Source: a virus
DNA length: 34,872 nt
IMG/VR virus record: IMGVR_UViG_3300008121_000009
Location: 1-34,872 of that record
Direction: 5' to 3' (one strand)
In this document: one piece after another, positions 1 through 8,238 of the stretch
Layout: the number at the start of each line of letters is the position of its first letter
Position numbering within the stretch: position 1 is the first letter of the stretch
Notes under the pieces: model-generated
What the model was told of the DNA's origin: nothing
The model's database searches: none
Seen by the model: the letters and a program-made list of their open reading frames with translations, nothing else
Translations under genes and position numbers: made by a program

Positions 1-40
1 TTGATTGGGATGAAGGGGCAGCCCAGCTAATCTTAAAAGA
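1..40. repeat. Terminal direct repeat, left copy (circular contig overlap)
   Basis: These 40 bases are identical to the last 40 bases of the window. The exonuclease reading frame continues perfectly across the join when one copy is removed, so this looks like an assembly overlap of a circular or circularly permuted genome rather than a biological terminal repeat. Confidence 0.9.
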
Positions 41-180
41 TGGTTAAATGTCAGCGATCCAAAGCGGGGGTTTCTTGTCCCGAGGTATTCCATAAACTGA
101 TCACGAGTCGGCTTTATCCCAAGGTCTTTATGTAAGGCCTTTAGCTTTTCAACAAAGTCCAATTCCTTCTGGCTCAGCAT
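1..180 (-). CDS. DnaQ-like 3'-5' exonuclease, N-terminal part (gene split by contig ends)
   Basis: This is the first 60 codons of a 318-residue protein whose remainder lies at 34056-34832 on the same strand. The ATG at 178-180 is the first start in frame, and no strong ribosome binding site is visible. Residues about 22-55 contain a segment (KPTRDQFMEYLG, then FGSLTFNHLLRLAGL) that resembles the small helical DNA-binding repeats attached to homing-type and phage nucleases. This resemblance is by eye only. The frame continues without a stop through base 1 into base 34832. Confidence 0.85.
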   Translation of the reverse strand, partial: MLSQKELDFVEKLKALHKDLGIKPTRDQFMEYLGTRNPRFGSLTFNHLLRLAGLPLHPNQ

Positions 181-233
181 ATAAGTTAATGGTCACAACT
201 TAAATAGAATGCGTCTAGTCTTTATTTTGTTAG

Positions 234-270
234 CTTATAAGGTAATAAAGTTTAGAAAAAATTACTTTAT
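234..270. other. AT-rich intergenic inverted repeats
   Basis: The gap between the exonuclease start and the last minus-strand small gene is very AT-rich. It holds the palindrome CTTATAAG (234-241) and a 7-bp inverted repeat ATAAAGT/ACTTTAT (245-251 and 264-270) around a 12-base loop. It could end leftward late transcription or carry the exonuclease promoter. The T-run sits in the loop rather than after the stem, so an intrinsic terminator is not convincing. Confidence 0.3.
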
Positions 271-273
271 AGC

Positions 274-417
274 CTATTTTTTTGCGGATAAATGTCGAAT
301 TATCTTTTCGATTAGGGCGGCGGTCTTGGTGTCTCCGTTGCTTAGCGCGACCGCTTTCTGCGTTTCAAGATTTGCTATGGTCTGGGCTTTCTGAGTTTTT
401 GGGTCAGTATGTGCCAC
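274..417 (-). CDS. Small helical hypothetical protein (47 aa)
   Basis: A GTG at 415-417 opens a 47-codon frame ending in TAG at 274-276. The product is hydrophilic and Ala/Lys/Thr-rich (TQKAQTIANLETQKA... then IEKIIRHLSAKK), with the look of an amphipathic helix. The start lies only ten bases after the stop of the upstream spanin-like gene, and an AGG overlapping that stop may serve as a weak ribosome binding site. It would be the last gene of the leftward late series. No family is recognised. Confidence 0.5.
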   Translation of the reverse strand: MAHTDPKTQKAQTIANLETQKAVALSNGDTKTAALIEKIIRHLSAKK

Positions 418-427
418 TTATTGTAAC

Positions 428-742
428 CTATTGGCAGCGCTTGGGGCTTTGAATGCAAATCTCTAGGCGCTTGGTTACATCGTCGTAATGATCTTTTAGC
501 TTTTGGTAGTCTTCTGGCGAGGTGGAAATGTAGCCAAAGCAGTCGGTGTCATACTCGGCGCGACCATCAAAACAGGAGCAAGTAGACTCTTCAAGCACCA
601 CGCACTGTGGGATCTGTGGGGGCTTGATCCTTGTGCTGTTGCATGAGGTGATTGTCGACAAGCCAAAGAGTGCGATTATAAGCCCGAAGCTTGATAGAAT
701 CACGTTGCGCTCTTGCGAGAGAAATGGCTTTGATAATTTCAT
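428..742 (-). CDS. Spanin-like outer-membrane lipoprotein
   Basis: The 104-residue product has a basic N-terminus, a hydrophobic stretch (LSSFGLIIALFGLSTITSC, about residues 15-33) and a lipobox-type ITSC followed by Asn. The mature part is short, Pro- and Cys-containing (IKPPQIPQ, STCSCFDG) with a helical tail. AAGGAAGCCAGGG precedes the chosen ATG at 740-742, which fits better than the longer frame. The gene sits at the end of the lysis region, downstream of the endolysin, and its 5' half overlaps the 591-881 gene in another frame. This recalls Rz/Rz1 spanin pairs. A role in outer-membrane disruption at lysis is inferred from layout and lipobox. The Cys content is higher than in typical Rz1. 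Confidence 0.6.
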   Translation of the reverse strand: MKLSKPFLSQERNVILSSFGLIIALFGLSTITSCNSTRIKPPQIPQCVVLEESTCSCFDGRAEYDTDCFGYISTSPEDYQKLKDHYDDVTKRLEICIQSPKRCQ

Positions 743-881
743 CCCTGGCTTCCTTTGTTTCCTTGTGCTCTGATTGAATCTTTTGAACTTTAGAAGAAAT
801 AAAGGCCGCAACAAATTGCTCTGCTAGCTTTGCAGTAGTTTCCCACGCGTTAATAGCGGCAACAATTGCGGCCCAATTCAT
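591..881 (-). CDS. Coiled-coil lysis-region protein, possible spanin partner
   Basis: The 96-residue protein is mostly helical, with an Ala-rich N-terminus (MNWAAIVAAINAW) followed by a charged heptad-like stretch (SSKVQKIQSEHKETKEARDEI, about residues 29-49). Its ATG shares one base with the upstream stop (TAATG at 879-883). The last half overlaps the lipoprotein gene out of frame, as Rz overlaps Rz1. However, the N-terminus carries Glu and Lys and is not a convincing membrane anchor, so calling it an inner-membrane spanin is only a hypothesis. Confidence 0.6.
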   Translation of the reverse strand: MNWAAIVAAINAWETTAKLAEQFVAAFISSKVQKIQSEHKETKEARDEIIKAISLARAQRDSIKLRAYNRTLWLVDNHLMQQHKDQAPTDPTVRGA

Positions 882-1144
882 TATGCTTTCTCAATAAGCT
901 TAACTTTCTCGTCCACTTTCTTGATCAGTGAAACAACTTCAGCGACGTCCAAGTCCTTCGCTTCATCGAATGCCTGGCCAAGCTCAGAGAATGCAGAAAC
1001 AATCTCGGGGATTTTTACAAGAACTTCCATTGCTGCAGGAATGTCTTGGAGATCCACCTTTTTATCATTGCTGATTTTCTTGGCTGCCACTGCAACGTGA
1101 GCCAATGCGTCTACTAGTTGCTCAATTTTTTCTGTCCCGATCAT
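881..1144 (-). CDS. Small helical protein of the lysis cassette
   Basis: This 87-residue, acidic, strongly helical protein is rich in Val, Ala, Lys, Glu and Asp (KIEQLVDALAHVAVAAKKI; VVSLIKKVDEKVKLIEKA). No membrane span, signal peptide or metal motif is visible. It sits two bases after the endolysin stop, so it probably belongs to the lysis or terminal virion group. Similar short helical proteins of unknown function are common next to phage endolysins. Confidence 0.7.
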   Translation of the reverse strand: MIGTEKIEQLVDALAHVAVAAKKISNDKKVDLQDIPAAMEVLVKIPEIVSAFSELGQAFDEAKDLDVAEVVSLIKKVDEKVKLIEKA

Positions 1145-1146
1145 GA

Positions 1147-1539
1147 TTACTCCTTTGTGTCCACACTATACTCGCGCCCCAATTGAAGATGGAGGTGTGG
1201 TTGTGGTTGTTTTGATTTGTTAACAATAAAACGGCGCTTGCCATCAGACGCGCTAACTGCGCCATAGTCTCCGAACTTGCCCTGGAATTCCTCAATGAAA
1301 GTCTTTAGAAAAGATTCTGGCCAGTCACGAGTGCGAACGTCTGCCGCTCTTCCTTCACGATGTGAGGCTGATTTTCTGCCTAGTTTTTGATCTTCTTCGA
1401 GAGTTGAAAGCGTTGCGGTCACAACAAAGTCATGTCCTCTTGCTTTGCAGAAGTAGCCCATCTCAATCAAGATAGAAAAAAGAACCTTAGATATTCCCGG
1501 GGCCCTTTCTTCAACTTGTTTGGTTTTGTATTTGATCAT
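1147..1539 (-). CDS. Endolysin, M15-type peptidoglycan peptidase
   Basis: The 130-residue protein carries the M15/LAS metallopeptidase signature. His60 and Asp67 lie in SHREGRAAD (HxxGxAxD), and the HxH is PHLHLQLG with His115 and His117. Family members cut stem or cross-bridge peptides of the cell wall with zinc. There is no signal peptide, so a holin or similar would be needed for release. The ATG overlaps the stop of the upstream gene (ATGA at 1536-1539). It lies near the end of the late series as expected for lysis. It is about the size of a stand-alone M15 domain. Confidence 0.85.
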   Translation of the reverse strand: MIKYKTKQVEERAPGISKVLFSILIEMGYFCKARGHDFVVTATLSTLEEDQKLGRKSASHREGRAADVRTRDWPESFLKTFIEEFQGKFGDYGAVSASDGKRRFIVNKSKQPQPHLHLQLGREYSVDTKE

Positions 1540-1865
1540 GGGTTAGCAAATTCTCTAATTGCAAAATTGTAAAAAACCGGTGATCCGGTAGCGTATTGGA
1601 TTGTGTCCCCTGAATTTAGGATAAATGAATTTCCAAAGAGATTAGCAAAATCAACAGCGAAGTTTCCGTCGCCATCGTTTTTTACCGTTCCGCCAATCGA
1701 AAGACTGTAGCTCTGCGGAATGCCTGGGCTATTTCTAACGTATCTCTGTACAAAAACTTTTGCATATCTATTCGCGGGAACAGTGTAGACGGTGGCATTT
1801 GTATTGCCCGATCCTGATACTTTTTTTATCTCTAAAAGAGTTTCGCCACCGAAGAATGTCGCCAT
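1536..1865 (-). CDS. Hypothetical virion-associated protein
   Basis: The 109-residue product has alternating polar and hydrophobic residues suggesting a beta-sandwich (ATVYTVPANRYAKVFVQRYV; NSFILNSGDTIQYATGSPV). It lies between tail fibre-like genes and the endolysin, so a small tail or fibre accessory protein is likely. It resembles phage proteins that end fibre clusters, but no named family is recognised. Confidence 0.7.
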   Translation of the reverse strand: MATFFGGETLLEIKKVSGSGNTNATVYTVPANRYAKVFVQRYVRNSPGIPQSYSLSIGGTVKNDGDGNFAVDFANLFGNSFILNSGDTIQYATGSPVFYNFAIREFANP

Positions 1866-1876
1866 GTGTTATCCTT

Positions 1877-2425
1877 TTAAATGGGTCTAAAATAGATAGT
1901 AAATTGCAGAGTCGCTCCTGCGGTCATCCCTGAAATCAAATCAAGGCGAACACCCTGTCCTGCTGTAAATCTTAAATTTGAAGCAGGAAAAATTGTTCCA
2001 ATTGAGTGACCCGTTGGGAGTGCTAGTGTGGTCCCATCACTCCATCGATAAGCTGAGAATGAACCCGATGCAGCCGCACTTGTAATGGTGGGGTTAATTA
2101 GAAACATATCACCCAGGACTGTGCCGCCAACGTCTAGTCTCTTAATAGCTATCTCTGTTGTGCCTGATGTGCCGGCGGTTCCATTGTAGAACATGTGCGC
2201 CACGATCTCAGCGTCAAAGGGAAAGACGAAAATGCCATCAGGTCCAGTTGAACCAACACCTAGACGATAAGGACCATTAAGGTGCCAGTCATGCTTGTCT
2301 GTCTGTCTGCGATTGATGAAGTTGATCGAGCCGCCAATTTTATTGCCGACCGCCTCGGACACAGAAGATCTAAATGCAACGTCCTCTAGGGCGATATCTT
2401 TTCTGGCCTCTGGTAGATTTGCCAT
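1877..2425 (-). CDS. Putative tail fibre/tip accessory protein
   Basis: The 182-residue protein is Gly-, Thr- and Ser-rich with predicted beta structure. A polar N-terminal helix (EARKDIALEDVAFRSSVSEA) is followed by a jelly-roll-like body (PDGIFVFPFDAEIVAHMFYNG; TLQFTIYFRPI at the C-terminus). This pattern of a short N-terminal attachment helix and a beta-rich head fits a receptor-binding or fibre-cap protein. The position after the tail tip gene supports this. Function is inferred. Confidence 0.7.
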   Translation of the reverse strand: MANLPEARKDIALEDVAFRSSVSEAVGNKIGGSINFINRRQTDKHDWHLNGPYRLGVGSTGPDGIFVFPFDAEIVAHMFYNGTAGTSGTTEIAIKRLDVGGTVLGDMFLINPTITSAAASGSFSAYRWSDGTTLALPTGHSIGTIFPASNLRFTAGQGVRLDLISGMTAGATLQFTIYFRPI

Positions 2426-2434
2426 TTTTATCCT

Positions 2435-4840
2435 TTAAAAGAAAGCGTAGTAATTTCCACCATCAGGGAACTCGACAAAGTCTATCAAGTCACCCACAAC
2501 AAAACCGAAGTCTGGCTCTCTGTTTATTGTGATGATGTTTCCACTGATTGACAATACTGTCACGTCCGAGAATCGAGAGTAAAGCTCATCTCTAAAGCGG
2601 ATCTCAAGGCCAACGGAGTAAAGTGAGGGATCGGCTACCTCAAACTGAGTTGGACCAATAACGTCTGTTATCTCATCGGCTTTTGTCCAAGAACAATGTA
2701 GTGCCTTATAAAGTCTGCCCTCTCTTGCGCTCGTTGTGTCATAAATAGGCACATCTACAACGTAGTCCTCAAAAGCATTGGTAATTGCTGGGCTTACCAA
2801 AATCTCATTGGGCCTTGAGGCTACAATGCCAACGATAGTAGTTTCCTCGAATGATGCCCAATTCTCGGTGCGCACAATGATCTTTTGACCCACATAATCC
2901 CGCCACTTTTCTGCCTCATTCGCGTTGGTGGCAGTTGAGTATGATCTCTTTAGTCTTAAGTTGGTGCCAGTTGAGTCAACGTCTAGGATAGATGAGGGTG
3001 CCCATGTGCCGTATCTGGCTTGGGTTGAGTAGCCGGTATCCGTGACCTCTAGCTTAACTTCGCCGGTCTTTAGGTTAATCGACTTGTTTGTGACCTCCAT
3101 GATTCTGGGATCAAAGTCTCTTGTTCCGTTGCGGGTGTCGGCAAGCTTTAATTCTGCACCCTCAAGGATAACAGTGTCGCCAACCTCAACGCCAAAGCCC
3201 GTCTTAAAATTAGTCTGGACGGTTATCTTCTCTGCTCCATACTGGTAGCGATCAAGAAAGCGGCGCGATTGAATATCGATTGCTTGTTGGGTTGCTGGGT
3301 TATCTCTCAACCCATTCGATTCAATCGTGAGGTATTTGTTGCCGATTTTAATCCGATTGGTTGAAAAGCTAGACTGTCTGATTCTCGCAGACAAAAAGCG
3401 ATCAGAGATAGAGTCAACACCATACTTATAAACAACAGCATTATAAAACCTCTGGTTAGTTGTTCTTTCAATCGATAAAGCTTCCCCATTGGTTATGTTA
3501 CTTGCATCAAGCGTGACCGTGTCGGCCGAGGCGATTGGTGGAGTCGTAACGTTACAAGAGATTCTTCCTTTGCGAGGCACTGAGTAAATACCGGCAGGAA
3601 AGTAAAGCTCTTTATCCAGAAAATCAGAAGCGTTTTGAGTGTCTTTAATGTAGATCTGAAGCTCAGACAATGAGGATGATATGAGGGTTTGCAGTCTTTC
3701 GAATTGAGCAATGTCTACCTGGTAGGGCTTTAGGTTGCATCCAAAGTTAAGCACGTTATACCTGGAGGTAAATCTTGCCACCGCAGGAGAATCAATCTCC
3801 GGGACAATAATGCCATCCGTGATAATGTATGAACCTAGAGAAGATTGACCAAAGCCCACGATCTGATATGTGCCATTGTTTGAAACAGAGGAAACAATCT
3901 CAACCTGATCGCCAATAACAAGACCAAGGCTTTCCTGAATGTTAAACTCTTCAAAGAAAATAGCGTTATTAATTGAGGTTGATGAATCAATTTGCACAAA
4001 TCTTGGAGCCGGTCTTTCTTCAAAAACAAGGTCGCCGCCAGACAAAAGAATCTTTAAGGCAAGATCAAACGCTGTGCCCTCTAGAGCGTAAAAGGATTCC
4101 ACATCGGCATCGAGGTCGTGATCTGCCTCAATGGTTCCCAGTTGACCTCTGAGAAGGGCTGTAAACTCAGTTGACGCTTGGGCGTCGACTCGCATGATCT
4201 CATCGTCTATGCGGACGTATTGAGTAAGCGCATCTTGAGATTCAATAAATCCCAAAGTTGTTTCAACCAGCGCGCTTGTCTCTCCAACCAAAAGCTCTTG
4301 CGTGAGCTTGGTCGTAGCCTTTGGCAGAATGTCCTGGCGCTTTAATTGATCAGGGTGAGCGACATTAAGAACCACTGACCCCTGCTTAAATTGTAGATTG
4401 TCGATAATTCCAATGAAAAGAACAGCAGCGTCACGAGGGAAAGAAGCTTGTGCGGGCATCCAGTAGACAGTGGCCTCAACCCCTAATGGATCTGATAGCG
4501 TTTGCCCCGGTGAAAGGATGCGGGTTAGCTCTGAATTCTTATCAATAAGTGAAATCTTAAACGAGGTAATCGAGGAGCCTTCAGCGCGGTCAATGTTAAT
4601 CTGCTGTGAGATGTTATTGGTCGTGCCGTTTAGCATGATCCAATCGCGGGAGTTTTCAGCCTTCAAAACGCCACCGATCTTCGAGCCATCACCGATAAAG
4701 AACTCTCCAATGCGAAGCGCCTCAAAGACTGCCTGCGCGCCAAAGATAAGCGGAAGACCTTTGATCTCAAGGACAATATTTGGCTCAATGGCTTGCTCAG
4801 ATAAATAAGCCTGTGCGGTTGCGCTTAATTGAATCGCCAC
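2435..4840 (-). CDS. Tail tip/baseplate hub protein
   Basis: This 801-residue protein follows the fibre cluster in the tail module. It has a beta-rich N-terminus with recurring short barrels, a stretch of the type TQYVRIDDEIMRVDAQ followed by LLRGQLGT (about residues 205-240) often seen in phage tail-tip proteins, and further modules with VGDTVILEGAEL- and VVGDLIDFVEFPDGG-like turns. No enzyme motif was found. Length and location fit a central tail tip protein that contacts the cell surface and closes the tube. It shares its final base with the next gene start at 4840. Confidence 0.7.
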   Translation of the reverse strand: MAIQLSATAQAYLSEQAIEPNIVLEIKGLPLIFGAQAVFEALRIGEFFIGDGSKIGGVLKAENSRDWIMLNGTTNNISQQINIDRAEGSSITSFKISLIDKNSELTRILSPGQTLSDPLGVEATVYWMPAQASFPRDAAVLFIGIIDNLQFKQGSVVLNVAHPDQLKRQDILPKATTKLTQELLVGETSALVETTLGFIESQDALTQYVRIDDEIMRVDAQASTEFTALLRGQLGTIEADHDLDADVESFYALEGTAFDLALKILLSGGDLVFEERPAPRFVQIDSSTSINNAIFFEEFNIQESLGLVIGDQVEIVSSVSNNGTYQIVGFGQSSLGSYIITDGIIVPEIDSPAVARFTSRYNVLNFGCNLKPYQVDIAQFERLQTLISSSLSELQIYIKDTQNASDFLDKELYFPAGIYSVPRKGRISCNVTTPPIASADTVTLDASNITNGEALSIERTTNQRFYNAVVYKYGVDSISDRFLSARIRQSSFSTNRIKIGNKYLTIESNGLRDNPATQQAIDIQSRRFLDRYQYGAEKITVQTNFKTGFGVEVGDTVILEGAELKLADTRNGTRDFDPRIMEVTNKSINLKTGEVKLEVTDTGYSTQARYGTWAPSSILDVDSTGTNLRLKRSYSTATNANEAEKWRDYVGQKIIVRTENWASFEETTIVGIVASRPNEILVSPAITNAFEDYVVDVPIYDTTSAREGRLYKALHCSWTKADEITDVIGPTQFEVADPSLYSVGLEIRFRDELYSRFSDVTVLSISGNIITINREPDFGFVVGDLIDFVEFPDGGNYYAFF

Positions 4841-5082
4841 TATTTCCTCATCAAATGATTTTTAATGTCTCTCACATCGGTCTTTATGTCATCTAGGCGC
4901 TGGTTTATGTTATCCATGTCGTTTTCGCGCATCTTTTCTACTTGAGCTATTACCTTTAACTCTACAGCTTCTAGTTCATTCTGATGCCACTTTACCCCTG
5001 TATAAGTAAAGGATGCTATGGCAACACAGATAGCAATAAACTTAGAGGCGAAGAATTGGAATAGCTCAAGTAGTTTGGTCAC
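4840..5082 (-). CDS. Membrane protein with coiled coil, candidate holin or spanin
   Basis: The 80-residue product has one N-terminal membrane span (FFASKFIAICVAIASFTYTGV, about residues 10-30) followed by a charged coiled coil (NINQRLDDIKTDVRDIKNHL). The start is GTG at 5080-5082, overlapping the TGA of the fibre gene, with GGAG seven bases before. Topology (short N-terminal span, long cytosolic or periplasmic helix) suits a small holin-like protein or an inner-membrane spanin. It is separated from the endolysin by three structural genes. Confidence 0.7.
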   Translation of the reverse strand: MTKLLELFQFFASKFIAICVAIASFTYTGVKWHQNELEAVELKVIAQVEKMRENDMDNINQRLDDIKTDVRDIKNHLMRK

Positions 5083-7505
5083 TGACGCACTCCATGGCAG
5101 CTTATATTAAAGTTTTGCTGACTGTTTGCTCCGCTTGAGTTTGACGTATAAACAGAAGCGGTTGTGTTGGAGCTAGCCCAGATCGTCGCCTCCCCAGAAG
5201 CTCCGTTATTAAATTGATTAGCCACACAGTTTGGGCTTGAGCCAGCCCCCCAATAGTTTGTCGTGTATGTACAAACTCTCGGGTTGGCATTAGTACAAGA
5301 TGCAAAGCACCCACCAATCTGATCTGATATAACGCCAGTTGATGAAATTTTAGCAGAGCACAGTCCGGGCTTACCTGCTCCGGGACTCACCACGCTATCA
5401 ATAAACGTACCAGCCACAGCAGTCTTAGGTCTAAAGTCTACGCCTTGCTTTTGGCAGATGATAGCCTTGGGAAGTGACGTTGTGTTTATACCTCCCGTAT
5501 CCGTAAACAATTGGAAAGAAACAGAGGAGGCGCTTGATGTATGCACAACCGAAAATGACTGAGATCCACCAGCATTATCCGCCGTAACCACACAAGCCGG
5601 AGCATTGGTAAATACGCCAGCATTAAATGTGCACACCATAGGGTTTGCGTTTGTGCAGCTACCATTTATAAAGTCTATGTTTTCTGTTGTAACTGCGCCG
5701 GTAATTCCAATCTTCGCACTAAAAGTATCAGTACACTCATAAGGATCAGCACACTTTTCAATTCCTTCAAAGCTGCCTGTGATCATGTTGCGCTCTTTGT
5801 AGTCTGCGCCTTGTTTAACGCAAGTTACATTAAACCCAATGCTTGTTGTCGCTCCGCTTGTTGTTAGGATTGATCTGTATGTAAAGGCGGAGGATGATGG
5901 CGACCCCGCAGAGAAGTAGCCACCCCCATCTGTCACGTTTGTTATCGTGCAGTTTGGAGCTACTGTAAAAATGGAAGAATTAAAAGTGCAGGTATACGGG
6001 GATGAGCCTGTGCAGTTTCCACTTATCCAATCTAAATTCTCATCACTCACCACACCCGCAGCACTCACCTTAGCACTAAACACATTCTCACAATCACTAG
6101 GCTTTCTACATTGTTGAGAGTAGAGAGATACACGAGAGTTGAGGCCTGCGCCACGGAATTTAAGAGTAAAGTCATATGCAAGATTGTTGCTTGCAAGTGG
6201 ATATGACCCCGAAGATGCTAGGCGAAGATCGGTAAGATTATTTAAAACATAAACCTGAAAAGTAGAAGCGCTTGTTGCAACGACTTTTCCCAGACCGAGG
6301 GAGCTTGCCACTAGATCGGTTGATGTGTTTGCGTAACCAACAACAGCGCTATTTAGTGTTTGATCTGCTGCCTGGGCAGCCGTCAGTACGCCCGTGAATG
6401 CTTGATTTGAATACAGCGGGACAGAAGAGTCAAACGTAATTCCTGCTGGGAGAGAAAAAATATACCCACCAGAACCATTTGCACCCCCGGCACCGGATGC
6501 CTGAGCTAGTTTATATTGGCATTCATAGTCAGAGCCAGAGACTCGACACCGGACGCTGTCTTGTTGGCGAGTTGTCGCCTTGGTCGGGTTTGTTGTGGTT
6601 GCGGTAATAGTAATTGGACCATAATTAAACCACGGACCCACTGCCCCTGTCTCTGTGATCATGCCAGGCTTGATAAGGCCGACGTAAGCTTTGTCAGCAA
6701 TCAGTGTCCCTGTAGAGCTTGGCGTGTCAATCTCAATGCCTGATGAGGCTGTCCCTAGGACGAATGGGATCTCGTATGCAGTCCACCTATCATCGGTTGC
6801 AAGATTTACGCATAGGTTATTTTGGCGGGCGCCATTTACTCTTGGACAAACTCTTGAGCCGGCAGTTGTGTTTCTTATCCATGCAAAGGCAAGGCCCTGC
6901 AATCCACCAACTTGAGAAGCATAGAGTGTCGTGTCTTGGAATACGTTATTTGTTTGAGATGCAGTAACAACTCTATAGGCTTTTAATCCTGAAAGCTCTG
7001 CGGTTGTCTCAACTGATCTTGTGCCTGTGCCCGAGCTAGTCCAGCCTGTCGTGTAGGTTTCATGCTCAAACTCTCCATTAAGGAGTAGGTTTCCATTGTC
7101 GGTGTCCACAAAGACTTCATTGGGGTTTGACCTGACTGCTTGCTGATTGGGAAATCTTTGGCTTGTAAACTCAGCCGTTGATTGCTGTTGCCCGCCAATT
7201 GCCACGCTTGAAACATTAGTTTCTTGCCCAGATGAGTCGAGCTTATAGAGGTTATTGTCCGACTTAAAGTAAAGTCGATTGAATCCGCTTGATGGGTTGC
7301 TCGGTGTAGCTTGTTGCTGTTGGGTTACGGGTCCAGGAGTCTGAAGACCTGAAGAGAAATTAAACCCTGTTCCGGTAGCGTCAAGTGTTGCGCCATTGCC
7401 AAGCAGAAAACCATTCTGGAAGGTTTGGAGTCTGTTCCCATTGGGCCATATCGATGCCGCTTGGGCGGTTATTGTTAATGCAATAAATAGTGCAACGAAA
7501 CGCAT
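5079..7505 (-). CDS. Large fibre-like protein with signal peptide and Cys-rich repeats
   Basis: The 808-residue protein begins with a classical Sec-like signal (MRFVALFIALTITAQA, then Ala-Ser), which is unusual for a virion protein. It then has a Gln/Ser/Gly-rich linker, a beta-rich region with possible carbohydrate-binding sandwich folds (about residues 140-290), and three related repeats near the C-terminus starting around residues 465, 584 and 712. Repeats one and two share a Cys-x5-Cys, the pattern FSAK(V/I), NCT or SCT, then CTFN and later Cys residues. The third is shorter at its start. Paired cysteines suggest disulfides formed outside the cytoplasm. Position in the tail cluster suggests a side fibre or a secreted adhesin-like product. 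Confidence 0.75.
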   Translation of the reverse strand: MRFVALFIALTITAQAASIWPNGNRLQTFQNGFLLGNGATLDATGTGFNFSSGLQTPGPVTQQQQATPSNPSSGFNRLYFKSDNNLYKLDSSGQETNVSSVAIGGQQQSTAEFTSQRFPNQQAVRSNPNEVFVDTDNGNLLLNGEFEHETYTTGWTSSGTGTRSVETTAELSGLKAYRVVTASQTNNVFQDTTLYASQVGGLQGLAFAWIRNTTAGSRVCPRVNGARQNNLCVNLATDDRWTAYEIPFVLGTASSGIEIDTPSSTGTLIADKAYVGLIKPGMITETGAVGPWFNYGPITITATTTNPTKATTRQQDSVRCRVSGSDYECQYKLAQASGAGGANGSGGYIFSLPAGITFDSSVPLYSNQAFTGVLTAAQAADQTLNSAVVGYANTSTDLVASSLGLGKVVATSASTFQVYVLNNLTDLRLASSGSYPLASNNLAYDFTLKFRGAGLNSRVSLYSQQCRKPSDCENVFSAKVSAAGVVSDENLDWISGNCTGSSPYTCTFNSSIFTVAPNCTITNVTDGGGYFSAGSPSSSAFTYRSILTTSGATTSIGFNVTCVKQGADYKERNMITGSFEGIEKCADPYECTDTFSAKIGITGAVTTENIDFINGSCTNANPMVCTFNAGVFTNAPACVVTADNAGGSQSFSVVHTSSASSVSFQLFTDTGGINTTSLPKAIICQKQGVDFRPKTAVAGTFIDSVVSPGAGKPGLCSAKISSTGVISDQIGGCFASCTNANPRVCTYTTNYWGAGSSPNCVANQFNNGASGEATIWASSNTTASVYTSNSSGANSQQNFNISCHGVRQ

Positions 7506-7506
7506 A

Positions 7507-8235
7507 TTAAACCTCGGTCAAAAAATTAATCGCAAGAACACCAGACGTTACAGCAGCTTGCCCCGTCAGTAATCGAATAGAAATCCGACTATTGGGAGGG
7601 ATTGAAACAAACTCTTCTGCGCCACCAGGATAAAGAATAAACTCATTTGCCTCGGAAGATGCCGCCCCTACTGCGATAAAAGCAAGGGAGCCGGCGGGGT
7701 AAAATGAAGTGATCTTCTTAACCTCAAGCGCTCCCGAGTCGGCTACAATTTGAACATAAGCGCCATCGGTCACGTTAGAAACACTCATATTGAGTGATGC
7801 GAAAAAGCTCACGGCTAACCTCTCTTTGTCTAGTCTTTCCCAAACAGCCGCGCCCAATGAGGTGCTAATAGCTGTAAAGATATTTCCGTTCGATACGTTT
7901 ACCCATCTAGAGCCAGCTTGATAGCCATCACCAATGTCATCGTTGACGGTCGGATCTGTTGTGGCGGTAAAATTACTTAGTGGGTTTGATGTTTCAAGGG
8001 CGGCAATATCAGACTGAGCTTGAGTAATATCAAGTTGCGCCTGATCAATGTCGGCCTCAGCCTGAGTTAGTCTTGTGCCTTGATTGTTTATTGTGGCTTG
8101 CGCGTCTGTGATTTGAGCGCCGGAACCAGACTTATTAAGGGTTAATTGAGAAATAATAGTAGAGTTTGCAGTCTTTGAAACGAATGCGCCATTCAGCGTA
8201 TTGGCATCACATAACTGTCCGTTGGAAACACTCAA
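7507..8235 (-). CDS. Tail fibre protein with trimeric-type coiled coil
   Basis: The 242-residue protein has an N-terminal attachment region, a heptad-repeat stretch of about 50 residues (ITDAQATINNQGTRLTQAEA, then DIDQAQLDITQAQSDIAALE), and a beta-rich C-terminal half (residues about 90-242) with VNVSNGNIFTAIS and VSIPPNSRISIRLL. This is a common plan for trimeric phage fibres. It is one base away from the larger fibre gene at 7505 and follows the tail genes in the same direction. The host receptor cannot be predicted. Confidence 0.75.
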   Translation of the reverse strand: MSVSNGQLCDANTLNGAFVSKTANSTIISQLTLNKSGSGAQITDAQATINNQGTRLTQAEADIDQAQLDITQAQSDIAALETSNPLSNFTATTDPTVNDDIGDGYQAGSRWVNVSNGNIFTAISTSLGAAVWERLDKERLAVSFFASLNMSVSNVTDGAYVQIVADSGALEVKKITSFYPAGSLAFIAVGAASSEANEFILYPGGAEEFVSIPPNSRISIRLLTGQAAVTSGVLAINFLTEV

Positions 8236-8238
8236 AGT

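Noticed and set aside
209-394. Plus-strand 61-codon frame at the left end
   Set aside because: Opposite to the likely 47-codon minus-strand gene at 274-417, lacks a ribosome binding site, and has an odd AT-driven composition.
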